In this document: in pieces, positions 45,801 to 58,613 of the stretch
Layout of the letters: each line of letters begins with the position of its first letter
How positions within the stretch are numbered: the stretch's first letter is position 1
The notes under the pieces: model-generated
The model's input: the letters and a program-made list of their open reading frames with translations, nothing else
Database searches by the model: none
What the model was told of the DNA's origin: nothing
Origin: Stereocaulon alpinum
Taxonomy: Eukaryota; Ascomycota; Lecanoromycetes; Lecanorales; Stereocaulaceae
DNA: 64,000 bases
Direction: 5' to 3'
NCBI GenBank assembly: GCA_018257865.1
Contig: JAEUBA010000021.1
Span: forward strand, 186,001-250,000
Position numbers and translations under genes: made by a program

Positions 45801-48290
45801 CCTATAACTTTATTTATAATTCTTATATATTTCTAGATCTCTTCGCTAGTCGCCTTTATTTCTATCCTTTTCTAAGCTCTCTTCTAGTATACTTAACGTT
45901 CGCTTTAGGTCTATTCTAGCTCCGTTATAATTAGTATATAATCTAACCCTATATTAAGGTTATCTCTTACCCTATACTTCGCTATCGCGTTATACACGCC
46001 CTTAGTTAGGAATATAAGGTTAATAGTACTCTCTAAGCCTCTATTTTACTATATAATCGACTTCTCTAGTAGCCTAAGATCTATACCTTTTTCTCTTACT
46101 ACCTCTAGTAACTTATCTACTATTACGTAGTATATAGTTCGTCTAGGATTATTCTAGTAGGGGTAGTATAGGTTAAAATCCCCTATTATAATATACTCGC
46201 CCTCGTTTTCTAAGGCCTCCTTTAGCTTTAGGATAGTTATAGGGCTATCTACTAATATATAGCTTACTAGTAAAGGGTTATAGGCGTTATATACCTATAC
46301 CCTCTCTACTAGTAGCTCCCTAGCGTTCTTATTTTCAGCGTTAGCGTTATTTTAGGTTCTCCTAGTCTAAATCTATAATAAGTATAAGTCGCCCTCCTAG
46401 TATACTACCCCCTAGTCGTCGGGGTCTATCCTTTTATTTATATAAAAGTATATCCTAGCCTTTAGGTCTCCCCCGTAGGCTAGGTAGAACCTACTTATAC
46501 TTATATTATATAAGGTTCTATTTATTAGGTTATATACTAGCTCTTAAATCGCTAATATATCTATATCTTTTATATCTTCGTTTTTAAGAAGTAGTACTAT
46601 TACTATATCCTTCTTCCTCTATATATTATACTATAGTATTTTTAGGTAGGGTATATTCCTTATTAGGTAAAGGCCGCTTAGATATTCTCCTATATTTAGG
46701 TAGTCTTAGTAGTCTTTATTACTCCTAAAGTCTACTTAAGGGTATTTATTAGACTAATCCTCTCTATAGATAGGGGCTATTACCCTTACTCTACTCTAAA
46801 GAGGGTTATTAGTTATCCCCTTTTTACTACCTCCCTAATTCCTTTCTAAGGCTTATCTATTATATCCTCTAAGGCCTTCCTCTTCCCTTTAAAGATTACT
46901 TTATACTACTCTTTTAGGCTAGTTCTTTCTAATATTACTAGTATAAGCCCTATTAAGTATTACTTTAGGGTCTCTTTAAAGTATTTTAGCTTATACTTAA
47001 TTCTTTACTTAGCCTTAATATTCTCCTTCTATTAGATTAAGTAGGTTTTACTCTATACTAAGTACTCCCCTTTATATATTATATACTTAGGCTTACTACT
47101 AGCTCTTTCTATATAATTATTAGTTATATAGTTTTAGGCGTATATCTTATAGTAGGTAGGGTATTTATACGCCTTAGTAATATATTTATACCTATAGTAG
47201 TTAAAGTACTACTTAAAGGTAGCTTCTCTCTCTTAGTAATTATAAAAGAGGAGGCTATTCTCTACTACTATCCCCTCTATAATAAGCTGGTTCGCTACCT
47301 TTAGGCTTAGGACCTTAATTATTAGTATAGAGAATCTCTTCTCCCTCTTAAGTATATCTAGCTTTAATATAAATATAGGCTATTTAGCCTTTATTATCTC
47401 TAAATCTAAGTAAAGCTTTCTATTATTTTTCCTTAAGGTTTTAAAGATCCCCTATTAATCTTTTATATCTATTATCTTTTCTACTCTATAATTTATTATT
47501 ATTATTTTTTTTTAGAGGACTCTTATTAATTTATAGAGTCTTTTTACCTACTTATTATCCTTCTCTAACTCCTCCCTAGCCTTTACTAAGGCTATTTAGA
47601 GAATAATATCCCCCCTTATAATCCTTCTTATTATAATAATCTCCTTAACTACTCCCCCTACTCCCCTAAATATTTATATTAGTTAGGGAAGGGTTACTAT
47701 AGCTATTTATATCTTTTCGCTAGTATTATTAATCCTAACTATTACTTACTTTACTTTCTTAATATCTTCTACCTTAAGTATAGCTAAGTAGATAGTATTT
47801 TAGCCTCTTTAGGCTATATAGGCTATATCTACTTAACTATTATTTACCCTTTTAGTTAGGTAGTCTTTACGCGTTAATTAACTATAGTACTCCTTTATAA
47901 TATATCTTTTAGTAGTATTCTCTTATATATACTCTATAATTCTTTCTATTATATTTTAGAAGAAGCCCTATATAATCTTATTTATATTTACTTATAGTAT
48001 CCCTTAGACCTTCTCTATAAACTTTAGTAATACCTACTCTATAGTCTTTATATACTATATTCTTTCTTTAATTCTTTTCTTACCTTAAGGGCCCTATAAA
48101 TCTTTAATAGGTTTTTACTATTATCGCTATTACCTTATTATTATATTAAGATATATTCTTTATCTACCTTTACTACTAATACCTCCCTTCTCTCCTCCCC
48201 CCCTATCTCGTATTATTTTACTAGGTTCGTAACCTAGTATAATCGCTCGTCTAGCCTAGTAGGCCTATTCGCTCGTCGTACCTATCGTCG
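42896..48290 (-). mobile_element. LINE copy b (Tad1-type), near full length
   Basis: About 5.4 kb on the minus strand. The 3' tail is (TCAA/ATCA)n at 42896-42912. Reading leftward from the 5' end: ORF1 with three CCHC zinc knuckles around 47030-47240 (most Cys codons now Tyr), then ORF2 with AP-endonuclease at about 45950-46610, reverse transcriptase at about 44300-45400 (catalytic box now FVDN instead of FVDD at about 44550) and the C-terminal helical region near 43000-43300. Saturated with RIP-type stops. The 5' boundary is approximate. Confidence 0.82.
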
Positions 48291-48319
48291 TCGCTATCCT
48301 ATAGATAGGAGGTAGGAAG

Positions 48320-51300
48320 AGATCTAGTAATAATACTACTTCTTAAAAATAAAGATATAAAAGATATAGACGTATTAGCGATTTAAGAGCTAGTATATAA
48401 CCTAATAAATAGAACCTTATATAATATAAGTATAAGTAGGTTCTACCTAGCCTATAGGGGAGACCTAAAGGCTAAAATATACTTCTATATAAATAAAAGG
48501 ATAGATCCTAACGACTAGGGGGTAGAGTACTAGGAGGGCGACTTATACTTATTATAGATTTAGACTAAGAGAACCTAAAATAACGCTAATACTAAGGACG
48601 AAAATACTAAGGAGCTAATAGTAGAGAGGGTATAGGTATATAATATCTATAACTCTTCGCTAGTAAGCTATATATTAGTAGATAGCCTTATAACTATCCT
48701 AAGGCTAAAGAAGGCCTTAGAAAGCGAAGGCGAATATATTATAGTAGGGGATTTTAACCTATACTACCCTTAATAAAATAACTTAGGATAAGCTATATAC
48801 TATATAATAGTAGATAAGCTACTAGAAGTAGTAGGAGAGAAGGGGATAATCCTTAAACTACTAGAGAAGTCGGTTATATAGTAAAGTAGGGGCTTAGAGA
48901 GCGCTATCGACCTTATATTCCTAACCGAAGACGCGTATAATATAATAGCGAAGTGCGGAGTAAGAGAAGACCTTAATATAGGGTTAGATTATATACTAAT
49001 TATAATAGAGCTAGAATAGACCTAAAGCGAGCGCTAGGTATACTAAAAGAGAGCTTAGAAAAAGATAGAGATAGAGGTAACTAATAAGGAGATCCGGAAA
49101 TATATAAGGATCCTAAATAGGGTTATAGGTAGATACTTATTAGACTTAGAGGAAGTAATTAATCTATATATTAATAAGCTTATAGCTATACTATAGGAGG
49201 TAGTAGAGAATACTATTCTATTTAAGGAACCCTACGCTAGAGCTAAACTATACTAAAACGGGGCGTATATAAGAGTTACTAAGGTATTATAGGTAGCGCT
49301 TAAGGCCTACTGCTATAGTAGAAATATATAAACTAAGGAGGCTCTCTACTAAACTAAAAGGAAAAAGGTTACTATCTTATAAAAGACTAAGATAATAGCT
49401 TTTTAAGAGGGGGTCTATAGAGTATTATTAAGGCTAAAAAAAGTATAATAATTTATTAAGTAGGGAAGGGAGAGAAGTATATACCCTAAAGAGCTACTAT
49501 AATTCCTAGCTATTAAAGACGGGAACGGGAATAAAGCGATAGACTTTAAAGGGAAGATAGAGGCCTTAAGGAGGGTCCTCTTCCTACTCTTACCCTTAGT
49601 AGACCTAATAGATATTAAGGGGACTAATTACCTAAAGCTTATTATAATAGATAGCGAGATTACTATAAAGGAGGTAAGGGACGTAATTTAGTACTTAGTA
49701 GTAGATAAAGTCTTAAGGATTTAAGAATCCTAAATAGGTTCCTAAGAGTAGTATATATAAAAATAGGAGAAACCTTTTAAAAGGTATTTTAGGCGTACTT
49801 AGATTATAGATACTACCTAAAGAAGTTCTATAAAGCGAATATAGTAATATTAAAGAAGCTAAAGAAGATTAATTACTCTAAACCTAAGGCCTATTAACCT
49901 ATTATACTACTAGATATACTTAGGAAAGTATTAGAGATAGTAATAGTAAAATAACTTAATAGAATAACTAAAGTAAATTACCTACTCCTAAAATATTAAA
50001 TAGGAGGTAGAAGAGATATTTAATAAAAATAGCCTTAAAAACTATTATAAACTTAATCTATATAATATAGAACTAAGGTAAGGATAATATAGCGAGTTTA
50101 CTATTACTAAATATAGTAAGAGTATTTAATAATATATCCTATAAAAGGCTACTTTATAACTTAAGGATAAAAGGAATTCCTAAAGGGATTATCTAGTAGA
50201 CTATAAGCTTCCTTAAGAATAGAGTAATATTAATAACTCTAGGGGGTAGGACTAGTTTAGTTAAGGCGATAGAAATAGGGATTTTATAAAGATTACTAAT
50301 ATTACTAATCCTATTCCTCTTCTTTAATACGCTACTAATTAAAGTATACTTAAAGGTAAAGATCCTAGTATAGGTAGGAGGATTCGTAGATAATATATAC
50401 CTACTAGTATATAGTAAGATAATAGAAACGAACTATAGGTAGCTAGAATAGGCCTATAAGCTTTACTAAATATAGGCGAAAATATATAGAGCGACGTTTA
50501 CACCTTAAAAGTATAAACTAGTATATCTATTATATACCCCTAAAAGGTTTAATATAAAGGAGACGGTATAATTTAGTAATATAGAGGTTAAGCCGGAAGC
50601 GAGTATTAGGGTCTTAGGGTTATATATTAATACTAAACTCCGCTAGGGCCTATATATAGCGTAGGTAAAAGTAAAGGCCGTTACTTAAGCCTAGGCGATT
50701 AAGTACTTAGTAGGATTAACTTAGGGAGCTATATTTAAGAAGTATAGAAAGGTATATAGTATAGTAGTAAGGCCTATACTTATATTTACTACTCTAATAT
50801 AATATACCCCTACTAGGGGGCGGGGAGCTATAGAAAAGTATATTAAGATACTTATAATAATATAGAATAACTACCTATAGATAGTACTTAGAGTATATAA
50901 AGTAATACTAGTCTAAGTCTTAAAAGCGGAAGTAGTTATTATACCTATCTAAACTTATCTAAATACCTTAGTTATAAGATACTAGGTACTAAGGGGAGTA
51001 TACCCCTTAATAATTAAAGGTAACCGCTTAATCTATAGGAGATTATAGGGAAGGAGAGGAAGGGCGCGCCTAATATACCTAACCCTATTACTAGAAAAGG
51101 AAGAATAGGCCCTATAGGAGCTTAAGGTAAAGGATTAGGATTAAGTAGTAATAATAATAAGGAGGAAGGTATATTAGTATAACCTAAAAATAGATATTAA
51201 GGAGTATTAAGATATAGGCGTCCTAGCTAAAAAGATATAATACTAAGTAATAGCGAAGTAGATTAAGCGGTAGGAGGTATATAAGGATACTATCCCTAAG

Positions 51301-52030
51301 TACTCTTATATACCTATATAGAATAAACTATTATTTAGAGAAAGGTATAACTACTACCTAAAGCTTAGGAAGGTAGAAAGCTCGATAGTAGTCTAACTCT
51401 AAAGTAGAAAGAATAAGTTTAACTACTTCCTTTATAAAGCGAAAGTACTGGGAGTCTATAATACCCGCTATAGTTATAGATAGAGGAATTAGGATATAAA
51501 GTATATTCTCCTATACTACCTAAAGCTTAGTAATACTTAAGGGGAGCTTATTAAAGAGGTAGAGACTTATAATATTAGGACTATACTAGTTAAGGTTACT
51601 AGGATAAGAGTAGCTATAAGATAGCTAGTTAAGTTAGGATTCCTAATATAGTATTAACTTACTAAGGAATAGCTCTCCTAGTCTAAACTCCCTATTAAAG
51701 TAGAACTAGTAATAAAAACCCTAAAGATAAAGAAGCTTAAGTATAAGTAGAAGCTAAAGGCGGTAGAGCTACTAAAGTATTATAGGGCTTATTAAGGTAA
51801 TAGAGATTATCGCTACTAATATTATAAAGCCTAGCAGCGAGATTAGATAGGCGGAGTAGAATAATAAGTAAGCTAATAAGCGAAAGTTTTTAGCTAGAAG
51901 GGGCGACTCTAGAAAGGTTTCTTTCGCGTCTAGAGGGCCTTTAACCCCCTAGATTTCCTAATAATATAAGAGAACACCCTTATTAGTATATATAGATACT
52001 AGAATAGGCGTATAAATCAATTATTATTAT
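48320..52030 (+). mobile_element. LINE copy c (Tad1-type), ORF2 part
   Basis: Plus strand; starts just before the endonuclease domain (about 48339) and runs through reverse transcriptase (FVDN box at about 50390) to the 3' tail at about 52010-52030 (AATCAATTATT). ORF1 is missing. It stands head-to-head with LINE copy b. RIP-saturated: for example 48661-48720 contains 14 TpA but no CpA and no TpG. Confidence 0.82.
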
Positions 52031-52044
52031 TATACTTAGGTTAT

Positions 52045-52440
52045 TAAGTTACTTTCGGGACAAAAATAACTAAATAAGGGGATTATATTATAGGTAACCC
52101 CGTAAGGTTACGGGTAAGGTATATAATAGGGTTAGTAGGTAAAGGATACTTAGGAGAGGACTTAGTAATATAAGTAATCTAAGGTATATTAGGTAGATTA
52201 TAGAGTAATATAGTAGATATAGGGCTAGATTACTTAGATTATATTAGGGCTTAGTATAATTAAGGTAAATATATAAAGAAGGGTTTTCCTTTAGTAGAAT
52301 ATTTTCTTATCTCCTTATATTTAACTTATATAATAGAGAGGAGTCTTAGCTTAAGATAATTTAACGACTATCTATCTCTATTACCTTCTAGTACTTAATA
52401 TACTATATAATTTACCCGTAGAAGTTAAACCACCCCGTTA
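52045..52440 (+). repeat. gypsy LTR, inverted copy
   Basis: Reverse complement of the sequence at 42520-42895, ending CCCCGTTATA at 52440 (RIP form of CCCCGTTACA). About 35 bp more of its inner end is kept here than in the left copy. Confidence 0.65.
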
Positions 52441-55400
52441 TATAGTACTACTTCTTAAAAACGAAGATATAAAAGGTATAGACGTACTAGCGATCTAGGA
52501 ACTAGTACGTAATCTAATAAATAGCACCTTATATAATACGAGTATAAGTAGATTCTACCTAGCCTACGGGGGAGATCCGGAGGCTAGGACGTATTTCTAT
52601 ATAAATAAGAGGATAGACCCTAATAATTAGGAGGTGGAATACTAAGAAGGCGACTTATACTTATTATAGATTTAGGTTAAGAGGACCTAAAAGGATATTA
52701 AGGCTAAGACGGAGAATACTAGAGGGCCGCTAGGGGAGAGAGTATAGGTATATAATATCTATAACCCCTTACTAGTAAGCTATACGTTAAGGGATAGTCT
52801 AATAACTATCCTAAAGCTAGAGGAGGCGCTAGGGAATAAGGGTAAGTATATAGTTATAGGAGACTTTAACCTATACTACCTATACTAGAATAACCTAGGA
52901 CGAATAATATACTACGCTATAGCAGACGAGCTGCTAAAGGTAGTAAGAGAGAGAGGTATAGTTCTAGGACTACTAGAGAAGGTAGTTATATAGTAGAATA
53001 GGGGCCTAAAGAGCGCTATCGACCTTATATTCCTAACCGAAGGTATATATAATACGATAGTAAAGTGCGGGGTAAGGGACGACCTTAATATAGGATTAGA
53101 TTATATATTAATTATAATAAAGCTAGAATAGATATAGAGCGAATACCTAATACGCTAAAAGAGGGCTTAGAAAAGGATAGAGGCGAAGGTAATTAGGGAG
53201 GAAATTTAGAAATATATAAGGATCCTAAATAAAGTTATAAGCTAGTACCTAGTAGACTCTAAAGATATAATCGACCTATATATTAATAAGCTTATAGCTA
53301 TACTATAAGAGGTAATAGAAGATACTATCCTATATAAGGAACCGTACGTAGAGGCTAAGCTATATTAGAACGGGGTATATATAAGGGTTACTAAGGCGTT
53401 ATAGGTAGCGCTTAAGGCCTACCGCTATAGTAGGAACGTAGAAACTAAGGAAGCCCTCTGTTAGGCTAAAAGGGAGAAGGTTACTACCCTATAGAAGGCT
53501 AGAATAATAGCTTTTAGAGAGGGAGTCTATAAGGTATTACTAAAACTAGGAGGAGTATAGTAACTTATTAAGTAGGGAAGGGAGAGGAGTATACGCCTTA
53601 AAGAGCTACTATAATTCCTAGCTATTAAAGATAGAAATAGGAATAAAGTAATAGACTTTAAGGGGAAGGTAGAGGCCCTAAGGAGGGTCCTCTTCCTACC
53701 TTTACCCCTAGTAGACCTAACGGATATAGAGGGGGCTAACTACCTAAAGTCTATAGTAATAGATAGTAAGATTACCTTAAAAGAGGTAAGAGACGCGATT
53801 TAGTACTTAGTAGTAGATAAGGCCCTAAGGATCTTAAGAATCCTAAATAGGTTTTTAAGAGTAGTATATATAAAGATAATAGAAATATTTAGAAGGATAT
53901 TTTAAGCGTACTTAGACTATAGATACTACCTAAAGAAGTTTTAGGAGGCGAATATAATAATACTAAAGAAATTAAAAAAGGCTAACTATTTAGAGCTTAA
54001 GGCGTACCGGCCTATTATATTACTAAATACGCTTAGGAAAGTATTAGAGATAGTAATAGTAAAATATCTTAGCGGGATAGCTAAAAGGAATTACCTACTC
54101 CTAAAAAATTAAATAGGGGGTAGAAAGAGATACTTAATAGAAATAGCCTTAAAGACTATTATAGATTTAGTCTATATAATATAGAACTAGGGTAAAGATA
54201 ACGTAGTAAGCCTACTATTACTAGATATAGTAGGGGTATTTAATAATATATCCTATAAAAGGCTACTCTATAACCTAAGGATAAAAGGAATCCCTAAGGA
54301 AATCGTTTAGTAGACTATAAGCTTCCTTAAAGATAGAGCGATATTAATTACTCTAGGAGGTAAAACTAGCTTAGTAGAGGTAATAGAAATAGGGATTCTA
54401 TAAGGATTACTAATATTACTAATTCTATTTCTCTTCTTTAATATACTACTAATTAAAGTATACTTAAAAGTAAAAATCCTAGTATAAGTAGGAGGATTCG
54501 TAGACGACGTATACCTACTAGTATATAGTAAATTAATAGAAACGAACTATAGATAGCTAGAATAAGTCTATAAGCTCTATCTAATATAGGTAGAAATATA
54601 TAGAGTAATATTTATACCCTAAAAGTATAAACTAGTATATCTATCGTAAACGCCTAAGAGATTTAATATAAAAGAGATAGTATAATTTAGTAGTATAGAG
54701 GTTATACTAGAGGCGAGTATTAGGATCCTTAGGCTATATATTAATACTAAGCTTCGCTAGGGCCCCTATATAGCGTAGGTAAAGATAAAAGTAGCTACTT
54801 AAGCCTAAGCGATTAAGTACCTAGCTAGATTAACCTAAGGAGCTACGTTTAAGAAATATAGGATAGTATATAGTATAATAGTAAGACCTATACTTATATT
54901 TACTATACTAATCTAGTATACCCCTACTAAAGAACTAGGAGTAGTAAGAAAGTATATTAAGACGCTAGCGATAATATAGAATAACTATTTAAGGATAGTA
55001 CTTAAGGTATATAGAGCGATACTAATTTAGGTCTTAAAGGTAGAGGCGGTTATCCCTCCTATCTAGACTTAGTTAGATACTTTAGTTATAAAATATTAAG
55101 TATTAAGGGGGATCTATAACTTAATAATTAAAGGTAACTATATAATCCGCTAGAGATTATAGGGAAAAAGAGGGAGGACGCGCCTAATATACTCTACCCT
55201 ATTACTAAAGAAGGAGGTATAGGCCCTCTAAGAGCTTAAAGCGAAGGATTAGGACTAAGTATTAATAATAATAAGGCGGAAAGTATATTAGTATAACTTA
55301 GAAATAGATATTAAGGAGTATTAAGATATAGGTATCCTAGCTAAGAAAATAAGGAGTTAGGCGACGATAAAGTAGACTAAGTAGTAGGAGATATATAAAG

Positions 55401-56150
55401 AGGCTATCCCTAAATACTCTTATATACCTATTTAAAAGGAGATATTATTTAGAGATAGGTATAACTACTATCTAAAACTAAGGAAGGTAGAAAGCTTAAT
55501 AGTAGTCTAACTCTAAAGTAGTAAGAATAGATTTAACTACTTCTTATATAAAGTAAAAGTACTAGAGATTCGTAGCGCTCGCTATAGCTATAATTAGAGA
55601 AATTAGGATATAAAGTATATTCTCCTATACTACCTAAAGCTTAGCGATACTTAAAAGGAACTTATTAAGGAGGTAGGGACTTATAATATTAGGATTATAC
55701 TAGCTAAAGTTAATAGTATAAGGGTAGTAGCGAGATAGCTAGTCTAGTTAGGATTTCTAATATAATATTAACTTACTAGGGAATAGCTTTCCTAGTCTAG
55801 ACTCCTTATTAAAGTAAAACTAATAATAAAAACCCTAAAGATAAAGAAGTCTAAGTATAAGGTAAAGCTAAAGGCAGCGGAGCTACCGGAGTATTATAAG
55901 GCTTAGTAGGGTAAAGGAGATTATAGTTATTAGTATTATAAAGCCTAGTAGTAAGGTTAAATAGGTAGAGTAAAGCGATAGGTAAGCTAATAAGCGAAAG
56001 TTTTTAGCTAGAAGAGGTAACTCTAAAAAGGTTTCTTTCGCGTCTAGAGGGCTTATAGCCCCCTAGATTTTCTAATTATATAAAAGAATACCCTTATTAG
56101 TATATATAGATACTAGAATAGGCGTATAAATCAATTAATTAATCAAGTTT
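52441..56150 (+). mobile_element. LINE copy d (Tad1-type), ORF2 part
   Basis: Plus strand, directly abutting the gypsy LTR end. It starts at the same LINE position as copy c (TACTACTTCTTAAAAA before the endonuclease). The reverse transcriptase box FVDD is still coded at 54497-54508. It ends with the 3' UTR and an AATCAATTAATTAATCA tail at about 56130-56150. Otherwise full of RIP-type stops. Confidence 0.82.
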
Positions 56151-57117
56151 TATTTTATACGCGAAATAGTATCTAAAACTAGCGAATTAACCTTATAATA
56201 TTATAATACTACTAATATAGTTACTAACGGTATAACTAAAGCTCTCACCCCTAATAAATTCCGCCCTTTCTAAGATAAGCTAGGACTAGCTACGAGCGTA
56301 ATTAGTAAGGAGCTTAGATAGTAGGCTACCTTACTACCGCCGGTTTTAAATAGGAGCGTTAGAATAAGTAGTAAAACTATAGTAGATAAGGCCTACTTAG
56401 TAATGCTTAGCAGGCTCGCTTAGCTAGCCTACTAGGGCTAGGGCTCGCTAAGGCCTCCATGCGCGCACTAGATAAAATCTCTGTATGCAATTCTTGATTG
56501 ATTGATTGATTTATACGCCTATTCTAGTATCTATATATACTAATGAGGGTGTTCTCTTACATTATTAGGAAATCTAGGGGGGTTGAAGGCCCTCTAGACG
56601 CGAAAGAAACCTTTCTAGAGTCGCCCCTTCTGGCCAAAAACTTTCGCTTATCAGCTTACTTATTGTTCTGCTCCGCCTGTCTGACCTCGCCGCTAGGCTC
56701 TATAACACTGGTAATAATGATCTCCGTTGCCCTAATAGGCCCTGCAACACTCCGGCAGCTCCGCCGCCTTTAGCTTCCACTTGCGCTTGGGCTTCTTTGT
56801 CTTTGGGGTTTTTGTTGCCGGTTCTACTCCGATAGGGAGTTTAGACTGGGAGAGCTGTTCCCTAGCAAGTCGATACTGCGTTAGGAATCCTGACCTAACC
56901 AGCCATCTCGCAGCCGCTCTTATACCGGTGACCTCAGCCAGCATAGTCCTAACATCGTGAGTCTCTGCCTCTTTGATAAGCTCCCTTCGAGTGTCGCTAA
57001 GCTCTGGGCATGTATGCAATTCTATCTAGCAAAAAAAAAACAACTTCAATAGCAATAGATTGTTCCACCCCATTGAATGGCCAATAAGCCTCCAATCATA
57101 TCACTGATATTCTAAAG
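56151..57117 (+). mobile_element. copia family B 3' end with LTR, split by a LINE
   Basis: From about 56151 the plus strand reads as the end of copia RNase H (ITKALTPNKFRPF, matching the usual TKALPP.KF ending), RIP-mutated, and runs into an LTR that begins CGTTAGAATAAGT at about 56355 and ends TATTCTAAAG at 57117. The LTR is interrupted by LINE copy e. The first part of the LTR carries some RIP-type changes, the last 100 bp almost none. Its right end directly truncates the acyltransferase gene. Confidence 0.8.
56494..57010 (-). mobile_element. LINE copy e, young 5'-truncated insertion
   Basis: 517 bp on the minus strand, inserted in the copia B LTR with the 12-bp target duplication TGTATGCAATTC (56482-56493 and 57011-57022). 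The tail is (ATCA)n at the left end. It keeps a clean open frame for the ORF2 C-terminus (56732-57010; e.g. ELSDTRRELIKEAETHDVR, then GIRAAARWLVRSGFL) and hardly any RIP-type change, unlike its four relatives in the window. Confidence 0.9.
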
Positions 57118-58183
57118 CTATATAATCGATTGGTATGCCCAAACTCCTTCTACCGTCCATCGCAACTGCGATCACGGAATTACAGACTCCCGTGTGGCCG
57201 TTCGTCACTGGATGTGAGGGAAATCTTGCTTTCATGATGCATCGCCAGAGTAAGGCGGCAAGAGCATCCTTAGTCGAGATCCAACCGGCTGTTCTCTGGC
57301 CATTGGTAGTCTCATAAGGCTCAGACGCAGGAGATGCGTCTTGTTTGAGCTTCGAAAGCGTAGTAGGTGTTGCTGAGAAGACGCCCGTGGTTATGAGACT
57401 CGTATCTTGAAAGGGTGGAGCCGACTCCTTTGGCCGAGGTCGCCAGTCAAGGCCAAGCACTTTCCACAGCTCGGGCCGCCTTTTCAGACGATCATACTCC
57501 TCCTGCCGCAAGGTGAGAGATGAAGTAGTCTGCTTGAGTACATGGGGCAGTTGAAGTGTCCTGGGCGCGGTCAAGCGAGCGAGCGAAGCAGAGGTGGACT
57601 GGGCGCCACCAAGAACTAGCGTCGTAGCTGGATAGGCGAGATCTTCTTGGAGCTTGCGGCAATTATCTGCCCATGTACCCATCACCAGACTGGCTCCAAA
57701 CGCATCCACGAAGGAGTGCAAGAAATACACTGAGAGCAGGCATCCGCCGTCAATTAGGTTTGCCTGAGCTGCCATGATCTTGGTAGTGGCGTTGTAGCCA
57801 CTCAGTGGTGCGAGGACCGCACCATCAAGCTTGCTCACCGGCATGCCTGCATCGCGCAGCTCTACGTACGAATGCTCCCATCTGTGACCTGGCTGAGTCA
57901 TGTCATTAATTTGTATACGAATGTCAGGAGCCTCATCACTCGACTCTTTGAGCAAAAAGTCGCCCGGCTGGGCATTGCTGGTAGAGTGAGGGGTGCTTTC
58001 GCGACTGATTACTTCTCCGGCAAGATATGGCCTCTCACGCACAGTTGTAGAGAGCGACTCTTGCAAGACCTTGACCATAGTGTCCCTCTCTGTCGATGAG
58101 CATGCAAATCAAAGAATGAGCGCATTGAAGAGTGGGGGTACAATCGGATCCAGGGGACTGCTATGTTGAAACGACTTGTCCAT
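57118..58183 (-). pseudogene. BAHD/trichothecene-type O-acyltransferase, truncated
   Basis: Minus-strand reading starts at ATG 58183 with a conserved-looking N-terminus (SPLDPIVPP) but meets an in-frame TGA at 58109-58111 (codon 25). From the next Met (58078) the frame is open to the LTR. The acyl-transfer motif HxxxD is present as LHSFVDAFG. The frame ends where the copia B LTR begins at 57117, just after a GIPIDYI stretch; about a quarter to a third of the protein, with the DFGWG-type motif, is missing. Family members transfer acetyl or other acyl groups from CoA to hydroxyls of metabolites such as trichothecenes. The gene is divergent to the PKS fragment and was likely co-regulated with it. 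Confidence 0.82.
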
Positions 58184-58613
58184 GATGGCGAAAAAGGACC
58201 CGAGATGGATAGCCTTCAATCTCAGAAAGGATACTGTCTTGCCGCACAATGGATACAGACTTCAGAGGCAACGGCAACTCCCTGTGGCCGCATTAAAGGG
58301 GTGATGTTCTTGTCTGCAACGGTGACCTTCGGCTCAGCCGCATACAGCAAGAGGCCGACTGCAGCGCACCGAAGTGGCCGATTTTGCAAGTCACCCAACA
58401 AAATGCTAAATTGTGGCAACTAGACCATGCATGCTTCAACTCTTGGTCGTTCCTTTGGCAGCGCAAGTGCAACTTGATCGGTCATAGCCTCTGCGTCCAG
58501 ACCAGTATAGAGTGTCTTCCAAGTCTTGCATTTCCCACGACCCAGCTCAATTGCGAGCTGGTATTAATAACAGCAAGCTTTGGTCCGCTCTCACTATCTG
58601 CTTCTTGATTGAT
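58184..58613. other. divergent promoter region, acyltransferase/PKS
   Basis: 430 bp between two divergent cluster genes; presumably a shared bidirectional promoter. No clear regulator site was identified by eye. Confidence 0.45.

Noticed and set aside
38070..57117. Starship giant element or AT-rich centromeric block
   Set aside because: No DUF3435 tyrosine recombinase was found and all recognisable content is LTR and LINE sequence; AT richness is explained by RIP.
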